Assembly (NCBI GenBank): GCA_902793325.1
Contig: CADBCY010000018.1
Coordinates: 1 to 64,000 of the forward strand
DNA length: 64,000 nt
Direction: 5' to 3'
Origin: an uncultured Eubacteriales bacterium
GTDB lineage: Bacteria > Bacillota > Clostridia > Christensenellales > Aristaeellaceae
The notes beneath the pieces were generated by a model. It ran no database searches. It was not told where the DNA came from and worked only from the letters and a program-made list of their open reading frames with translations. The translations under genes were made by a program, and so were the position numbers. The stretch's first letter is position 1. The number at the start of each line of letters is the position of its first letter. Positions 34,474 to 43,976 of the stretch are shown in pieces.

Positions 34474-34587
34474 TGTGGATTGTTTTTATGCATGCGCCGC
34501 CGAATTGTGGATAACTCACCAAAACCCCGCAAAGACGCCGCTTTATGCCGCCAAATCGGTGGATAACCGTGTGGATGATGTGGATTC
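34474..34587 (+). promoter_or_regulatory. Cluster of five DnaA-box-like sites in one orientation
   Basis: Sites at 34474 (TGTGGATTG), 34506 (TGTGGATAA, exact complement of TTATCCACA), 34558 (GGTGGATAA), 34570 (TGTGGATGA) and 34579 (TGTGGATTC). All read the same way within 114 bp of non-coding DNA upstream of rhaB. The second is a perfect consensus; two have one mismatch and two have two. Confidence 0.55.
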
Positions 34588-34742
34588 TCCGCAACGCCAT
34601 GCAGTGAATATACATTTGATCGTATACATGCCCGGGGAAGATGAAACAGATTACACAAATGTTAACGGCGGTCGAACCGCGGGATGCGCGCGCCCCGACC
34701 GCGCGCCGCGGACGGAGCGGGCGGAACAAAACAGAAAGCATA

Positions 34743-34771
34743 TTGCGGCGCAGGCGTTTATCTGTTATAAT
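34743..34771 (+). promoter_or_regulatory. Promoter of the rhaB-mrnC-rlmB-yacP operon
   Basis: TTGCGG (34743-34748), 17-bp spacer, TATAAT (34766-34771), giving a leader of about 50 nt before rhaB. Confidence 0.75.
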
Positions 34772-34825
34772 ATAATCAGTTAAAAATGCGCTTTCCCCAA
34801 TACCGTCGGCGAAGGAGGAGTATTC

Positions 34826-36310
34826 ATGAAAAAACTGAGCCTGTTGGGCTTTGATTTCGGCGCTTCCAGCGGCCGCGCCATGCTGGGCACGCTGGAGGAC
34901 GGCAAGCTGAGCATTCAGGAGATCCACCGTTTTTCCAACGATCCCGTCATCCTGGCGGGGCGCTTCGTATGGGATGTGCCGCGGCTGTTCTACGAGATGA
35001 AGCAGGCGCTGCTGAAGCTGTCCCGCTCCGGCATGAAGGTGGACGCCATCGGCATCGACACCTGGGGCGTGGACTACGGCCTGCTGGATAAAAAGGGCCA
35101 CCTGCTGGGCCTGCCCACCCACTACCGCGACGCCCGCACCGAGGGCATGCGGGAGAAGGTGCGCGCCGTCGTGCCCGACGCGGAGCTGTTCGCCCGCACC
35201 GGCATCGCCTTCAATATTTTCAACACCCTCTACCAGCTCTGCGCCATGAGGGACGAGGGCGACCCCACGCTGGACATCGCCGCGGACCTGCTGTTCATGC
35301 CGGACCTGCTGGCCTACCTGCTGACGGGGAAGAAGGGCACCGACTATACCATGGCCTCCACCAGCGCCATGCTGAATCCCTACACCCGCACCTGGGATCT
35401 GGAGCTGCTCGGGAAGCTGGGCATCCCCACCGGCATGCTGGGCGAGGTGAAGCTGCCCGGCGAGATTCGGGGCACGCTGCTGCCGGAGATCGCCAGGGAG
35501 TGCGGCGTGGACGAGATCCCGGTCATCGCCGTGGGCGGCCATGACACCGCCAGCGCCGTGGCCGCCGTGCCCGCCCGCGACGGGGACTTCGCCTACATCA
35601 GCTCGGGCACCTGGTCGCTGCTGGGCGCGGAGCTGAAAGCGCCGCTGTGCGAAGAGAGCGTGATGAACGCCAGCTACACCAACGAGGGCGGCGTGGACGG
35701 CTCCATCCGCCTGCTCAAGAACATCATGGGCCTGTGGATCATCCAGGAGTGCAAGCGGGAATGGGACCGCCGCAGCGACGCCGTGGGCTTCGCGGAGCTG
35801 GTGGAGATGGCCATGAAGGCGCCCGCGTTCAAGGCCATGATCGACGTGGACGACGAATGCTTCCTGGCGCCCGGCGACATGCCCTCCCGCATCCAGGCCT
35901 ACTGCGAAAAGACCGGCCAGGCCGTGCCCAAGGGCCGGGGCGAGATCAGCCGCGTGGTGTACGAGGGCCTGGCCCTCAAGTACCGCTGGGCCATCGAGCG
36001 CCTGGAGCGGGACATGCTGAAGAAGCCCGTGAAGGCGCTGCACATCGTGGGCGGCGGCAGCAAGAACGTGCTGCTGAACCGCTTCACCGCCGAGGCCATC
36101 AAGCGCCCGGTGATCACCGGTCCCGACGAGGGCACCGTCATCGGCAACCTGCTGATCCAGGCCAAGGCGCTGGGCGCGATCGGGGACATCCCCGAGCTGC
36201 GCCGGGTGGTGGAGGCGTCCTTCCCCACCAAGACCTACCTGCCTGAGACCGACGGCGCCGCCTGGGACGCGGCCTACGCCCGGTACGTGGAGTTGTTTGC
36301 GAAGTCATGA
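34826..36310 (+). CDS. rhaB: L-rhamnulokinase (FGGY kinase)
   Basis: Phosphorylates L-rhamnulose to rhamnulose-1-phosphate in rhamnose breakdown. The 494-residue product has the FGGY/ASKHA phosphate motifs GFDFGASSGRAMLG at the N-terminus, IDTWGVDYGLLD with HYRDARTEG, AVGGHDTASAVAAVP, YISSGTWSLLGAEL and the adenosine motif HIVGGGSKNVLLNRFTAEAIKRPV. Length and motifs fit RhaB best; an L-fuculokinase is less likely. No isomerase or aldolase is nearby. Its stop overlaps the start of mrnC (ATGA), so it is coupled to a housekeeping RNA-processing operon, an unusual arrangement. Confidence 0.9.
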   Translation: MKKLSLLGFDFGASSGRAMLGTLEDGKLSIQEIHRFSNDPVILAGRFVWDVPRLFYEMKQALLKLSRSGMKVDAIGIDTWGVDYGLLDKKGHLLGLPTHYRDARTEGMREKVRAVVPDAELFARTGIAFNIFNTLYQLCAMRDEGDPTLDIAADLLFMPDLLAYLLTGKKGTDYTMASTSAMLNPYTRTWDLELLGKLGIPTGMLGEVKLPGEIRGTLLPEIARECGVDEIPVIAVGGHDTASAVAAVPARDGDFAYISSGTWSLLGAELKAPLCEESVMNASYTNEGGVDGSIRLLKNIMGLWIIQECKREWDRRSDAVGFAELVEMAMKAPAFKAMIDVDDECFLAPGDMPSRIQAYCEKTGQAVPKGRGEISRVVYEGLALKYRWAIERLERDMLKKPVKALHIVGGGSKNVLLNRFTAEAIKRPVITGPDEGTVIGNLLIQAKALGAIGDIPELRRVVEASFPTKTYLPETDGAAWDAAYARYVELFAKS

Positions 36311-36699
36311 TTTTCAACTTTGAACACGGCGCCCTGCCCGGCTCGCTGGAGCTGGCGTACCTGGGGGACGCGCTGTACGACCTGTACGTGCGCGAGCACC
36401 TGATCGCCCGGGGCGGCCGGGTGCGCGCGCTGCACCGGGAGGCCGTCTCCCTGGTGTGCGCCCGCGCCCAGAGCGAGGCGCTGGGCCGCGTGCTGGAGCG
36501 GTTGACCGAGGCGGAGCGGGACGTGGCGCGCCGCGCCCGCAACTGCGACCAGCACCCGCCCCGCAGCGCCGACCCCGCCGACTACCGCCGCGCCACCGCG
36601 CTGGAAGCGCTGATCGGCTATCTCTACGTCACCGGCCAGCGGGAGCGGATGAACGAGATCCTCCGCCTGGCGCTGCCGGAGGAAGCCTTCGAAGTATAG
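36307..36699 (+). CDS. mrnC: Mini-ribonuclease III
   Basis: Cleaves the ends of 23S rRNA precursor; RNase III catalytic domain without a dsRNA-binding domain. The 130-residue protein shows LAYLGDALYDLYVREHLIARGGRV (catalytic Asp in YLGDALYD) and the second acidic motif YRRATALEALIGYLYVTGQRERM. Usual neighbours are cysS upstream and rlmB downstream; here rhaB takes the upstream place. Confidence 0.93.
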   Translation: MIFNFEHGALPGSLELAYLGDALYDLYVREHLIARGGRVRALHREAVSLVCARAQSEALGRVLERLTEAERDVARRARNCDQHPPRSADPADYRRATALEALIGYLYVTGQRERMNEILRLALPEEAFEV

Positions 36700-36793
36700 C
36701 GCCCGGGAAGGGCGCCGGACAGCCCAACGATTCTGCGCCGTTCCCCGCGGCAGCCACGGCTGATCGGGCGGCGGGCGGCGAAAAGGAGTACCC

Positions 36794-37867
36794 ATGAGCG
36801 ACAACCGCGATCATCGCGACGACAACCGCAGCGAGCGCCGGAGCCGCGGCCCCATGCAGGGCCCCGGGCGGCGCGTGTATACCGGCGCCCGCGGGCCCAG
36901 GGTGGGCGGCATCGCCCGGGACGTGCCGCGCGCGCAGCGCGTGGACGGCGACGGCGACCCGGCGGAGGTTCGGGAGCGCTACGTCCCCCGCGGGCATGGG
37001 CCCGCCGCCCCCGACGCCCGTCGGGAGCGCATGCCGGGCCGGGATGTCCAGGATCGGCCCCATCACGGCGCCGCGTGGCGCTCGGAGTCCGGCCCCGGGC
37101 GGCGCGCGCCGGAAGCGGAGGGCGGCCCGTCCGGCGCGGACGACGGCCGCGTGCTGGCCGGCCGCAACCCCATCCGCGAGGCCCTGCGCGCCGGGCGGCC
37201 CGTGGAGAAGCTGCTGATCGCCGCCGGCGACCTGTCCGGCGCGGCGCGGGAGATCGTCCGGCTGGCCAGGGACGCCGGCGTGGTGGTGCAGCAGGTGGAC
37301 CGGACCCGGCTGGACCAGATCGCGCCCAACCACCAGGGCATGCTGGCCTATGTGGCGGCGGTGCCCTACGCGGAGCTGTCGGACCTGCTGGACGCCGCGC
37401 GGGCGAAGGGCGAGGATCCCTTCCTGATCCTGCTGGACGGCGTCACCGATCCCCACAACCTGGGGGCGATCATCCGCTCGGCGGAGTGCGCCGGGGCCCA
37501 CGGCGTGGTGATCCCGGAGCGGCGCGCCTCGGGCCTGACGCCCGTGGTGGCCAAGGCCGCGGCGGGGGCGCTGTCCTACCTGCCCGTCGCGCGCGTGCCC
37601 AACCTGAACCGCGCCATCGACGCGCTGAAGGAAGCGGGCGTGTGGGTGCTGGGCACGGCAATGGACGGCGAAAACGCCCTGGAGGCCGACCTCACCGGCC
37701 CGGTGGCGCTGGTCATCGGCTCCGAGGGCGAGGGCGTCTCCCGGCTGACGCTGGAGAAGTGCGACCGCACGCTGTCCCTGCCCATGCTGGGGCGCATCGA
37801 ATCGCTGAACGCCAGCGTGGCGGCGGGCATCCTGATGTATGAAATCGTCCGCGCGCGGGCAAAGTGA
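36794..37867 (+). CDS. rlmB: 23S rRNA 2-O-ribose methyltransferase RlmB (TrmH family) with long N-terminal extension
   Basis: SPOUT methyltransferase expected to modify G2251 of 23S rRNA. Of 357 residues, the first about 115 are low-complexity Arg/Gly/Pro/Asp-rich (SDNRDHRDDNRSERRSRG...), and the conserved protein begins at VLAGRNPIREALRAGRPVEKLLIA. The SPOUT knot motifs are present: DGVTDPHNLGAIIRSAE, VVIPERRASGLTPVVAKAAAGA, VALVIGSEGEGV and LPMLGRIESLNASVAAGILMYE. Ribosome site AAGGAG at good distance. The extension is much longer than in the Bacillus protein (about 249 residues) and may help RNA binding. It overlaps yacP by GTGA. Confidence 0.92.
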   Translation: MSDNRDHRDDNRSERRSRGPMQGPGRRVYTGARGPRVGGIARDVPRAQRVDGDGDPAEVRERYVPRGHGPAAPDARRERMPGRDVQDRPHHGAAWRSESGPGRRAPEAEGGPSGADDGRVLAGRNPIREALRAGRPVEKLLIAAGDLSGAAREIVRLARDAGVVVQQVDRTRLDQIAPNHQGMLAYVAAVPYAELSDLLDAARAKGEDPFLILLDGVTDPHNLGAIIRSAECAGAHGVVIPERRASGLTPVVAKAAAGALSYLPVARVPNLNRAIDALKEAGVWVLGTAMDGENALEADLTGPVALVIGSEGEGVSRLTLEKCDRTLSLPMLGRIESLNASVAAGILMYEIVRARAK

Positions 37868-38421
37868 ACGGGCGCAGCCGCGGGCCGCGGCGCATACTGA
37901 TCGTGGACGGCTACAACGTCCTCAACGCCCGGGACGGCGGCGCCCAGGGGCCGCTGGCCGACGCGCGGGACAGGCTGCTGGCGGAGCTGATGGACTACGC
38001 CGGCTACTCCGGCCAGGAGATCGTGCTGGTGTGGGACGCCTGGCAGTCCGACCGCCCGGAGCGCAGCCGGGAAAGGCACGGCGACGTCACCGTGGTGTAC
38101 ACCCAGAAGGGCGAGATCGCGGACCGCTACATCGAGCGGCTGTGCGACGACCTGGCGGAGGACGTGGAGTTTCGCCGGGCGGAGGTGCGCGTGGCCTCCA
38201 GCGACGCGCTGGAGCAGACGATCATACTGGGTCGCGGCGCGACGCGCATGTCCAGCCGGGAGCTGATGTACGAGATGCGCGAGCTGCGCAGCCAGGGCAT
38301 CCGCCGCGCGGAGGTGCGCGCCGTCCGGCGCACGCCCATCGCCGACCGCCTGCCCGAAGAGGTGCGGCGCAAGCTGCGCGCCATGGTGGAGGTCGCCCCG
38401 AAGCCGGAACGCAAGAAGTAA
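37864..38421 (+). CDS. yacP: NYN-domain ribonuclease (YacP/Rae1-type)
   Basis: PIN-like NYN-domain protein, 185 residues. In Bacillus the homologue Rae1 is a ribosome-associated endonuclease. Motifs: ILIVDGYNVLNA with the first catalytic Asp, a central IVLVWDAWQSDR, VVYTQKGEIADRYIERL with the second acid, and VRVASSDALEQTIILGRGATRMSSRELMYEM. The start is a GTG that overlaps the rlmB stop (GTGA). Gene order rlmB-yacP-sigH is conserved in Firmicutes. Confidence 0.92.
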   Translation: MNGRSRGPRRILIVDGYNVLNARDGGAQGPLADARDRLLAELMDYAGYSGQEIVLVWDAWQSDRPERSRERHGDVTVVYTQKGEIADRYIERLCDDLAEDVEFRRAEVRVASSDALEQTIILGRGATRMSSRELMYEMRELRSQGIRRAEVRAVRRTPIADRLPEEVRRKLRAMVEVAPKPERKK

Positions 38422-38442
38422 CCCCCGGAGGTTTTTATACGG

Positions 38443-39060
38443 ATGATGAATCCTGATTTCACGGAAATGACCGACGAGCAGGTCGTCAAGCTGGCCCAGG
38501 ATCAGGACGGCGCGGCGCTGGAATACCTGCTGAACAAGTACAAGAATTTCGTGCGCACCAAGGCGCGCAGCTACTTCCTCATCGGCGCGGACCACGAGGA
38601 CATCGTCCAGGAGGGCATGATCGGGCTGTACAAGGCCATCCGCGACTACCGCGAGGAGAAGCTGTCCTCGTTTCGCGCCTTCTCGGAGCTGTGCATCACG
38701 CGGCAGATCATCACCGCCATCAAGACGGCGACCCGGCAGAAGCACATCCCGCTGAACAGCTATATCTCCCTGAACAAGCCCATCTACGACGAGGAGTCCG
38801 ACCGCACGCTGATGGACGTGATGGCCGAGGAGGGCCTCTCCAACCCCGAGGAGCTGATCATCGACCGGGAGGACCTGTCCATGATCGAGGGCAAGATCGG
38901 GCAGATGCTCTCCGATTTGGAGATGGAGGTGCTGGTGCGCTACATGGAGGGCAAGAGCTACGTGGAAATCGCCTCCGAGATGAACCGCCACGTCAAGAGC
39001 ATCGACAACGCCCTGCAGCGCATCAAGCGCAAGCTGCTGAAGTATTTGCAGGAGAAATAA
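38443..39060 (+). CDS. sigH: RNA polymerase sporulation sigma factor SigH
   Basis: Sigma-70 family factor directing early sporulation and transition-state transcription. The 205-residue protein has region 2 (EYLLNKYKNFVRTKARSYFLIGADHEDIVQEGMIGLYKAIRDYREEKLSSFRAFSELCITRQI) and a region 4 helix-turn-helix (LEMEVLVRYMEGKSYVEIASEMNRHVKSIDNALQRIKRKLLKYL). GGAGG lies upstream; the first of two adjacent ATGs was taken. Together with spoVA it supports an endospore-forming host. Confidence 0.95.
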   Translation: MMNPDFTEMTDEQVVKLAQDQDGAALEYLLNKYKNFVRTKARSYFLIGADHEDIVQEGMIGLYKAIRDYREEKLSSFRAFSELCITRQIITAIKTATRQKHIPLNSYISLNKPIYDEESDRTLMDVMAEEGLSNPEELIIDREDLSMIEGKIGQMLSDLEMEVLVRYMEGKSYVEIASEMNRHVKSIDNALQRIKRKLLKYLQEK

Positions 39061-39078
39061 TACCACGATAATAACGCC

Positions 39079-39116
39079 ACGCGGGCCCGAAGACCGTTTC
39101 GTCTTCGGGCCCGCGT
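39079..39116. terminator. Bidirectional terminator between sigH and potD
   Basis: A 16-bp perfect stem (39079-39094 with 39101-39116) between two converging genes; T-runs are weak on both sides (better on the minus strand). Confidence 0.7.
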
Positions 39117-39135
39117 GCTCGTGTCGCTTGGGGGT

Positions 39136-40197
39136 TTACCGCGCCATGCGAATCTCCATCCAGATGTTCTCGTAGAGATCCATGGCGTCGGAGATGTCGT
39201 TGTAGTACTCGCAGCGGGCGATGACGTCCTGCGGCGGGTTCAGCGCGCCGTTGGCGGCCTGCTCCTCGTCCAGGTTCTCCACGACCTGCTTGATGGGGGA
39301 GGAGTAGTAGATGTAGTCCATGTTCATCTGCGCGATTTCGGGGTCGCACATGAAGTTGATGAAGTACTCGGCGGCTTCCTTGTTCTTGCTGCCCTTGGGG
39401 ATGCACATGCCGTCCACCCAGATGTTGCTGCCCTCCACAGGCACCACGTAGGCCAGGTTGTCGGCCTTCTCCATGGCGTACAGCGCGTCGCCGGAGTAGA
39501 TCACCGCCAGGGCGGCCTCGCCGGCCACCATCTTGTCCTTGGTCTCGTCCACGAAGTTGCCGGACACCAGGTGCCGGGTCTTCTGGTCCACCAGCAGCTT
39601 GCCCGCCTCGGCCAGCTCCGCCTCGTTGCGGGTGTTCATGCTGTAGCCCAGCGCCTTCAGGCCCAGGCCGATGGTGTCGCGCAGGGAGTTCATCATGAAG
39701 ATGCTGCCCGCGTACTTGTCGTCAAACAGGCTCTGCCAGCTGGTGATCTCCTCGTCCACCAGGTCGGTGTTGTAGAGGATGCCCAGCGTGCCCCACATGT
39801 AGGGGACGGAGTGGGCGTTGCCGGGATCGTAGCTGGGGTCGCGCAGGTTGTCCAGCACGTTTGCCAGGTTGGGGATGTTGTCCAGGTTCAGCTCCTCCAG
39901 CCGGTCCTCCTTGATGAGGCGCTCGATCATATACTCCGAGGGGAAGATCACGTCGTAGCTGCCCGCGCCGGCCTCCAGCCGGGCGTACATGTCCTCGTTC
40001 TGGGTGAAGTTGGCGTACTCGATGCGCATGCCGGTCTGCTCCTCGAACATGGTCAGCACGGCGGGATCGATGTAGTCGTACCAATTGTACACGGTCAGCG
40101 TGGTGCCTGCAAAGGGCTTGTCCCCTTCGGCGAAGCTCACGGCGGCGATGGCGCTCAGCATCAGAGCGACCACCAGAACGATGGCAATTTTCTTCAT
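39136..40197 (-). CDS. potD: Spermidine/putrescine-binding protein
   Basis: Extracellular polyamine-binding protein of the PotD/PotF family, 353 residues. Signal peptide MKKIAIVLVVALMLSAIAAVSFA then EGDKPFAGTTLTVYNWYDYIDPAVL, the typical family opening. Also AGAGSYDVIFPSEYMIERLI, YMWGTLGILYN and VPVEGSNIWVDGMCIPKGSKNKEAAEYFINF. There is no lipobox cysteine, as with the other binding proteins of this window. It is separated from potC by 175 bp containing an inverted repeat and is the last gene of the importer operon. Confidence 0.94.
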   Translation of the reverse strand: MKKIAIVLVVALMLSAIAAVSFAEGDKPFAGTTLTVYNWYDYIDPAVLTMFEEQTGMRIEYANFTQNEDMYARLEAGAGSYDVIFPSEYMIERLIKEDRLEELNLDNIPNLANVLDNLRDPSYDPGNAHSVPYMWGTLGILYNTDLVDEEITSWQSLFDDKYAGSIFMMNSLRDTIGLGLKALGYSMNTRNEAELAEAGKLLVDQKTRHLVSGNFVDETKDKMVAGEAALAVIYSGDALYAMEKADNLAYVVPVEGSNIWVDGMCIPKGSKNKEAAEYFINFMCDPEIAQMNMDYIYYSSPIKQVVENLDEEQAANGALNPPQDVIARCEYYNDISDAMDLYENIWMEIRMAR

Positions 40198-40258
40198 TGC
40201 ATGGTTCCTCCTCGTTGGTAACTTGTATGATCGACGGGCCTGCGACCCGAGGATGTTA

Positions 40259-40365
40259 GATTAGGGAATAGGGATTAGGGATAGTGGCTGCCGCGTGGAG
40301 CGGTGGGATGAGGAGAACGAATTGCTTTGCGTCGGCAAGCATTTTCTAATCCCTATTCCCCAATC
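40259..40365. repeat. Inverted repeat between potC and potD
   Basis: Arms 40259-40278 and 40346-40365 are complementary at 19 of 20 positions (core GGGAATAGGGATTAG). The spacer is 67 bp. On the transcript it forms a hairpin between potC and potD, or it is a dispersed repeat copy; its A/G-only composition differs from the neighbouring genes. Confidence 0.6.
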
Positions 40366-40372
40366 CCTCAAC

Positions 40373-41158
40373 TCACCCCATATTCTCCAGTCCCGACCGC
40401 CGGTTCACGGCCAGCAGCAGCACCATGATGACGATGAACATCAGGGTGGACAGGGCGTACATGGTGGGTTCGACGCCGCGGCGGGCGGCGGAGTACACGA
40501 TCATGGCCAGGTTCTGGTCGGTGTTGGAGGTGAAGTAGGAGATCACGAAGTCGTCCAGGGACATGGTGAAGGCCAGCAGCGCGCCGGACACGATGCCGGG
40601 GTTGATCTCCGGCAGGATCACCTTGGTCAGGGCCTTGGCCGGGTGGCAGCCCAGGTCCAGGGCCGCCTCGTAGAGGTTCGGGTTCATCTGCCGCAGCTTC
40701 GGCATCACCGAGAACAGCACGTAGGGCGTGTCGAAGGTCACGTGGGCCATGATCATCGTCCACTTGCCCAGCGGCACCCGGGTGAACACGAACATCAGCA
40801 TCAGCGACACGCCGGTGACGATGTCCGGGGTGGTCATGGGCAGGTAGGACAGGGTGTTCAACACGTTGGCCATGCCCGCGTTCATGGCGTGCATGCCGAT
40901 GGCGCCCAGGGTGCCGATCACCACGGACACCGCCGTGGCCACCACCGCCACCTCCAGGGTCACCTTCAGGGCCTCCATGATCTGGCGGCTCTGGAAGAGC
41001 TTGGCGTACCAGCCCAGGGTGAAGCCCGTCCACTCCGCGCGGGAGACGCTGGCGTTGAAGGACAGGGCGATCATCACGATGATGGGGATGTACAGGAAGG
41101 CCAGCACCAGCGCCAGCCAGGTCCCCTTCAAAAACCGGGAAGTCCGATGCGAATTCAT
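40373..41158 (-). CDS. potC: Polyamine ABC importer permease PotC
   Basis: Inner-membrane permease, 261 residues, six spans. EAA loop: LYEAALDLGCHPAKALTKVILPEINPGI. Other features are the N-terminal FLYIPIIVMIALSFNAS and the C-terminal FTMSLDDFVISYFTSN, both typical of PotC/PotI. It lies 64 bp after potB in the operon regulator-potA-potB-potC-potD. Confidence 0.94.
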   Translation of the reverse strand: MNSHRTSRFLKGTWLALVLAFLYIPIIVMIALSFNASVSRAEWTGFTLGWYAKLFQSRQIMEALKVTLEVAVVATAVSVVIGTLGAIGMHAMNAGMANVLNTLSYLPMTTPDIVTGVSLMLMFVFTRVPLGKWTMIMAHVTFDTPYVLFSVMPKLRQMNPNLYEAALDLGCHPAKALTKVILPEINPGIVSGALLAFTMSLDDFVISYFTSNTDQNLAMIVYSAARRGVEPTMYALSTLMFIVIMVLLLAVNRRSGLENMG

Positions 41159-41222
41159 AATGCGTTCACCCGCCTGCCAGAATCATTCGTATGCCGCGGG
41201 AGCCGGTTCTCCCGCCCGCGGT

Positions 41223-42038
41223 TCACCACAGCCCGCCTCCGGAATTGTCGGGGTCGACCTTGCGGAGCAGGCCGATGGAGAGGATGATGAGCACCAGCAT
41301 CACCAGCGAGATGGACGAGCCGACGTTGCGGTTGTTCATGCTGATGAAGTAATCCTCGATCATGTCGCCCACCAGGTAGATCATGCCGCTGGACAGCAGG
41401 CGGGAGATGGCGAAGGTGGTCACCGCAGGCATGAACACCATCGTGACGCCGCTGACCACGCCGGGCACGGACATGGGCAGCACCACGCGCGTCACCACGC
41501 GCAGCGGGCTGCAGCCCAGGTCCTCCGCCGCCTCGATGATGGAGTAGTCCATCTTCTTCAGCACCGTGTAGATGGGCAGCACCATGAAGGGCAGGAAGTT
41601 ATACACCATGCCGGTGAGCACCGCGCCCTCGGTGCCGATCATGTGCAGCCTGGGCAGGCCCACGGCCTCCAGCAGCGAGTTGATGACGCCGTTGTCCTCG
41701 AACAGGGTCATCATGGCGTAGGTGCGCAGCAGGAAGTTCATCCACATGGGCACCAGGATCAGCACCACCAGGCTCTGGGCGTGGTTGAGATCCCGCCCCG
41801 ACAGGAAGTAGGCCGTGGGGTAGCCGATCAGCAGGCACAGCACCGTGCACAGGAAGGCCAGGCGCACGCTGTCCCACAGCACCAGCAGGTACATGGGCTG
41901 GGCGATCTTGGTGAAGTTGCCCACGGTGAAGGCGCCGCTCGCGTCGGTGAAGGCGTAGTAGCACACGAACAGCAGCGGCACCGCCGTGAACAGCACCATC
42001 CACAGCGCGTAGGGGGAGGCGTACCAGCTTCGCTTCAT
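41223..42038 (-). CDS. potB: Polyamine ABC importer permease PotB
   Basis: Inner-membrane permease, 271 residues, six spans, of the PotB/PotH type: YALWMVLFTAVPLLFVCYYAF at the N-terminus, and the EAA loop IEAAEDLGCSPLRVVTRVVLPMSVPGV. The TLFEDNGVINSLLEAVGL segment is also family-typical. It starts 3 bp after the potA stop, so expression is tightly coupled. Confidence 0.94.
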   Translation of the reverse strand: MKRSWYASPYALWMVLFTAVPLLFVCYYAFTDASGAFTVGNFTKIAQPMYLLVLWDSVRLAFLCTVLCLLIGYPTAYFLSGRDLNHAQSLVVLILVPMWMNFLLRTYAMMTLFEDNGVINSLLEAVGLPRLHMIGTEGAVLTGMVYNFLPFMVLPIYTVLKKMDYSIIEAAEDLGCSPLRVVTRVVLPMSVPGVVSGVTMVFMPAVTTFAISRLLSSGMIYLVGDMIEDYFISMNNRNVGSSISLVMLVLIILSIGLLRKVDPDNSGGGLW

Positions 42039-42041
42039 CGG

Positions 42042-43124
<1,083 letters not shown>

Positions 43125-43260
43125 GGCGGTATCAACTCCGTTTGGCGACCCGCGATCAGCCGTGGGCTGTCGGCGGGATGGCTGGTTTGCTGAGGGTTGG
43201 ATCCTGTGCGCCGGCCACGGTTGAAAAGGCGTCCGGCGGCTTTTCGGTTGTCGGCGACGG

Positions 43261-43803
43261 TCAAAAGCTCGGCGGGCTGCTGATCCAGAGGACCTTGCAG
43301 GCGCCCTTGCCGGCGTTCACCAGCTTGTGCGGGGCGTCGGGCCGGAAGTAGAAGCTCTCGTCCTTGCGGGCTTTCTCGGCGTGGTCGCCCAGCACCACCT
43401 TCACGGCGCCCTGGAGCACATAGCCAAACTCCTCGCCCTCGTGGGGGTCGTCCTCGTCAGTCTCGCCGCCGGGGCCGAGCTCCAGCAGGATGGGCTCCAT
43501 GCGGTTCTTCTGCGCCGAGGGGATCAGCCAGCGGATCATGCCCTTGTAGCCCTCGGGGTACTCCTTCACGAAGATGTCCTCCCCGCCGAACACCAGCTTC
43601 TCGGCGTCGTTGCTGCGGAAGAAGGTGGGCAGGTCGCAACCCAGCGTCTCCAGCAGGTCGGAGAGCGTATCCAGGGAGGGGGAGGTGAGATCCCGCTCCA
43701 GCAGGGAGATGAAGCTCTTGGACAGCTCGCAGCGGTCGGCCAGCTCCTCCTGGGTCAGCCCCCGCTGCAGGCGGAGCCTTCGAATCTGGTTGCCGATTTT
43801 CAA
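43261..43803 (-). CDS. XRE-cupin transcriptional regulator of the pot operon
   Basis: A 180-residue regulator: an N-terminal XRE helix-turn-helix ([53 protein letters not shown], about 3-56) and a C-terminal cupin ([44 protein letters not shown], about 120-165), the layout of PuuR and other polyamine or amino-acid sensors. The start is a TTG at 43803 with GGAGGGAG 7-8 bp upstream. It heads the potABCD operon, and its promoter region carries a candidate operator that is repeated near the divergent kinase gene. Polyamine sensing is inferred from context. Confidence 0.9.
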   Translation of the reverse strand: MKIGNQIRRLRLQRGLTQEELADRCELSKSFISLLERDLTSPSLDTLSDLLETLGCDLPTFFRSNDAEKLVFGGEDIFVKEYPEGYKGMIRWLIPSAQKNRMEPILLELGPGGETDEDDPHEGEEFGYVLQGAVKVVLGDHAEKARKDESFYFRPDAPHKLVNAGKGACKVLWISSPPSF

Positions 43804-43860
43804 CGCTCTCCCTCCAGTCGCGCAACAGGGGCGGCGAAACCCGTCGTCCGCCGCACCCCG

Positions 43861-43879
43861 AGTTTAAGATTACTGAACT
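43861..43879. promoter_or_regulatory. Candidate operator 1 (AGTTTA-N7-TGAACT)
   Basis: AGTTTA at 43861-43866 and TGAACT at 43874-43879, an imperfect dyad with AGTT/AACT outer arms. It sits just downstream of the predicted pot-operon start, a position suited to repression. Confidence 0.6.
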
Positions 43880-43893
43880 TTTGGACGATCATT

Positions 43894-43922
43894 ATTAAAC
43901 CACCTTTCTCGCCCCGTGTCAA
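43894..43922 (-). promoter_or_regulatory. Promoter of the XRE-cupin/pot operon
   Basis: On the minus strand TTGACA (43917-43922), 17-bp spacer, TTTAAT (43894-43899). Predicted start near 43887, with operator 1 at about +8 to +26. Confidence 0.8.
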
Positions 43923-43976
43923 TAGATGCGCGGCGCGTACAGCGTTAAATATATGTGATTAAATATTGCGACCAAA

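Noticed and set aside
34474-34587. Chromosomal replication origin (oriC)
   Set aside because: DnaA-like boxes are present, but dnaA, dnaN, rpmH and parAB are not nearby and there is no clear AT-rich unwinding region; kept only as a DnaA-site cluster.
34439-36043. Long minus-strand frame antisense to rhaB
   Set aside because: Low-complexity His/Ala/Gly/Val peptide, no start signal, typical shadow of a GC-rich gene.
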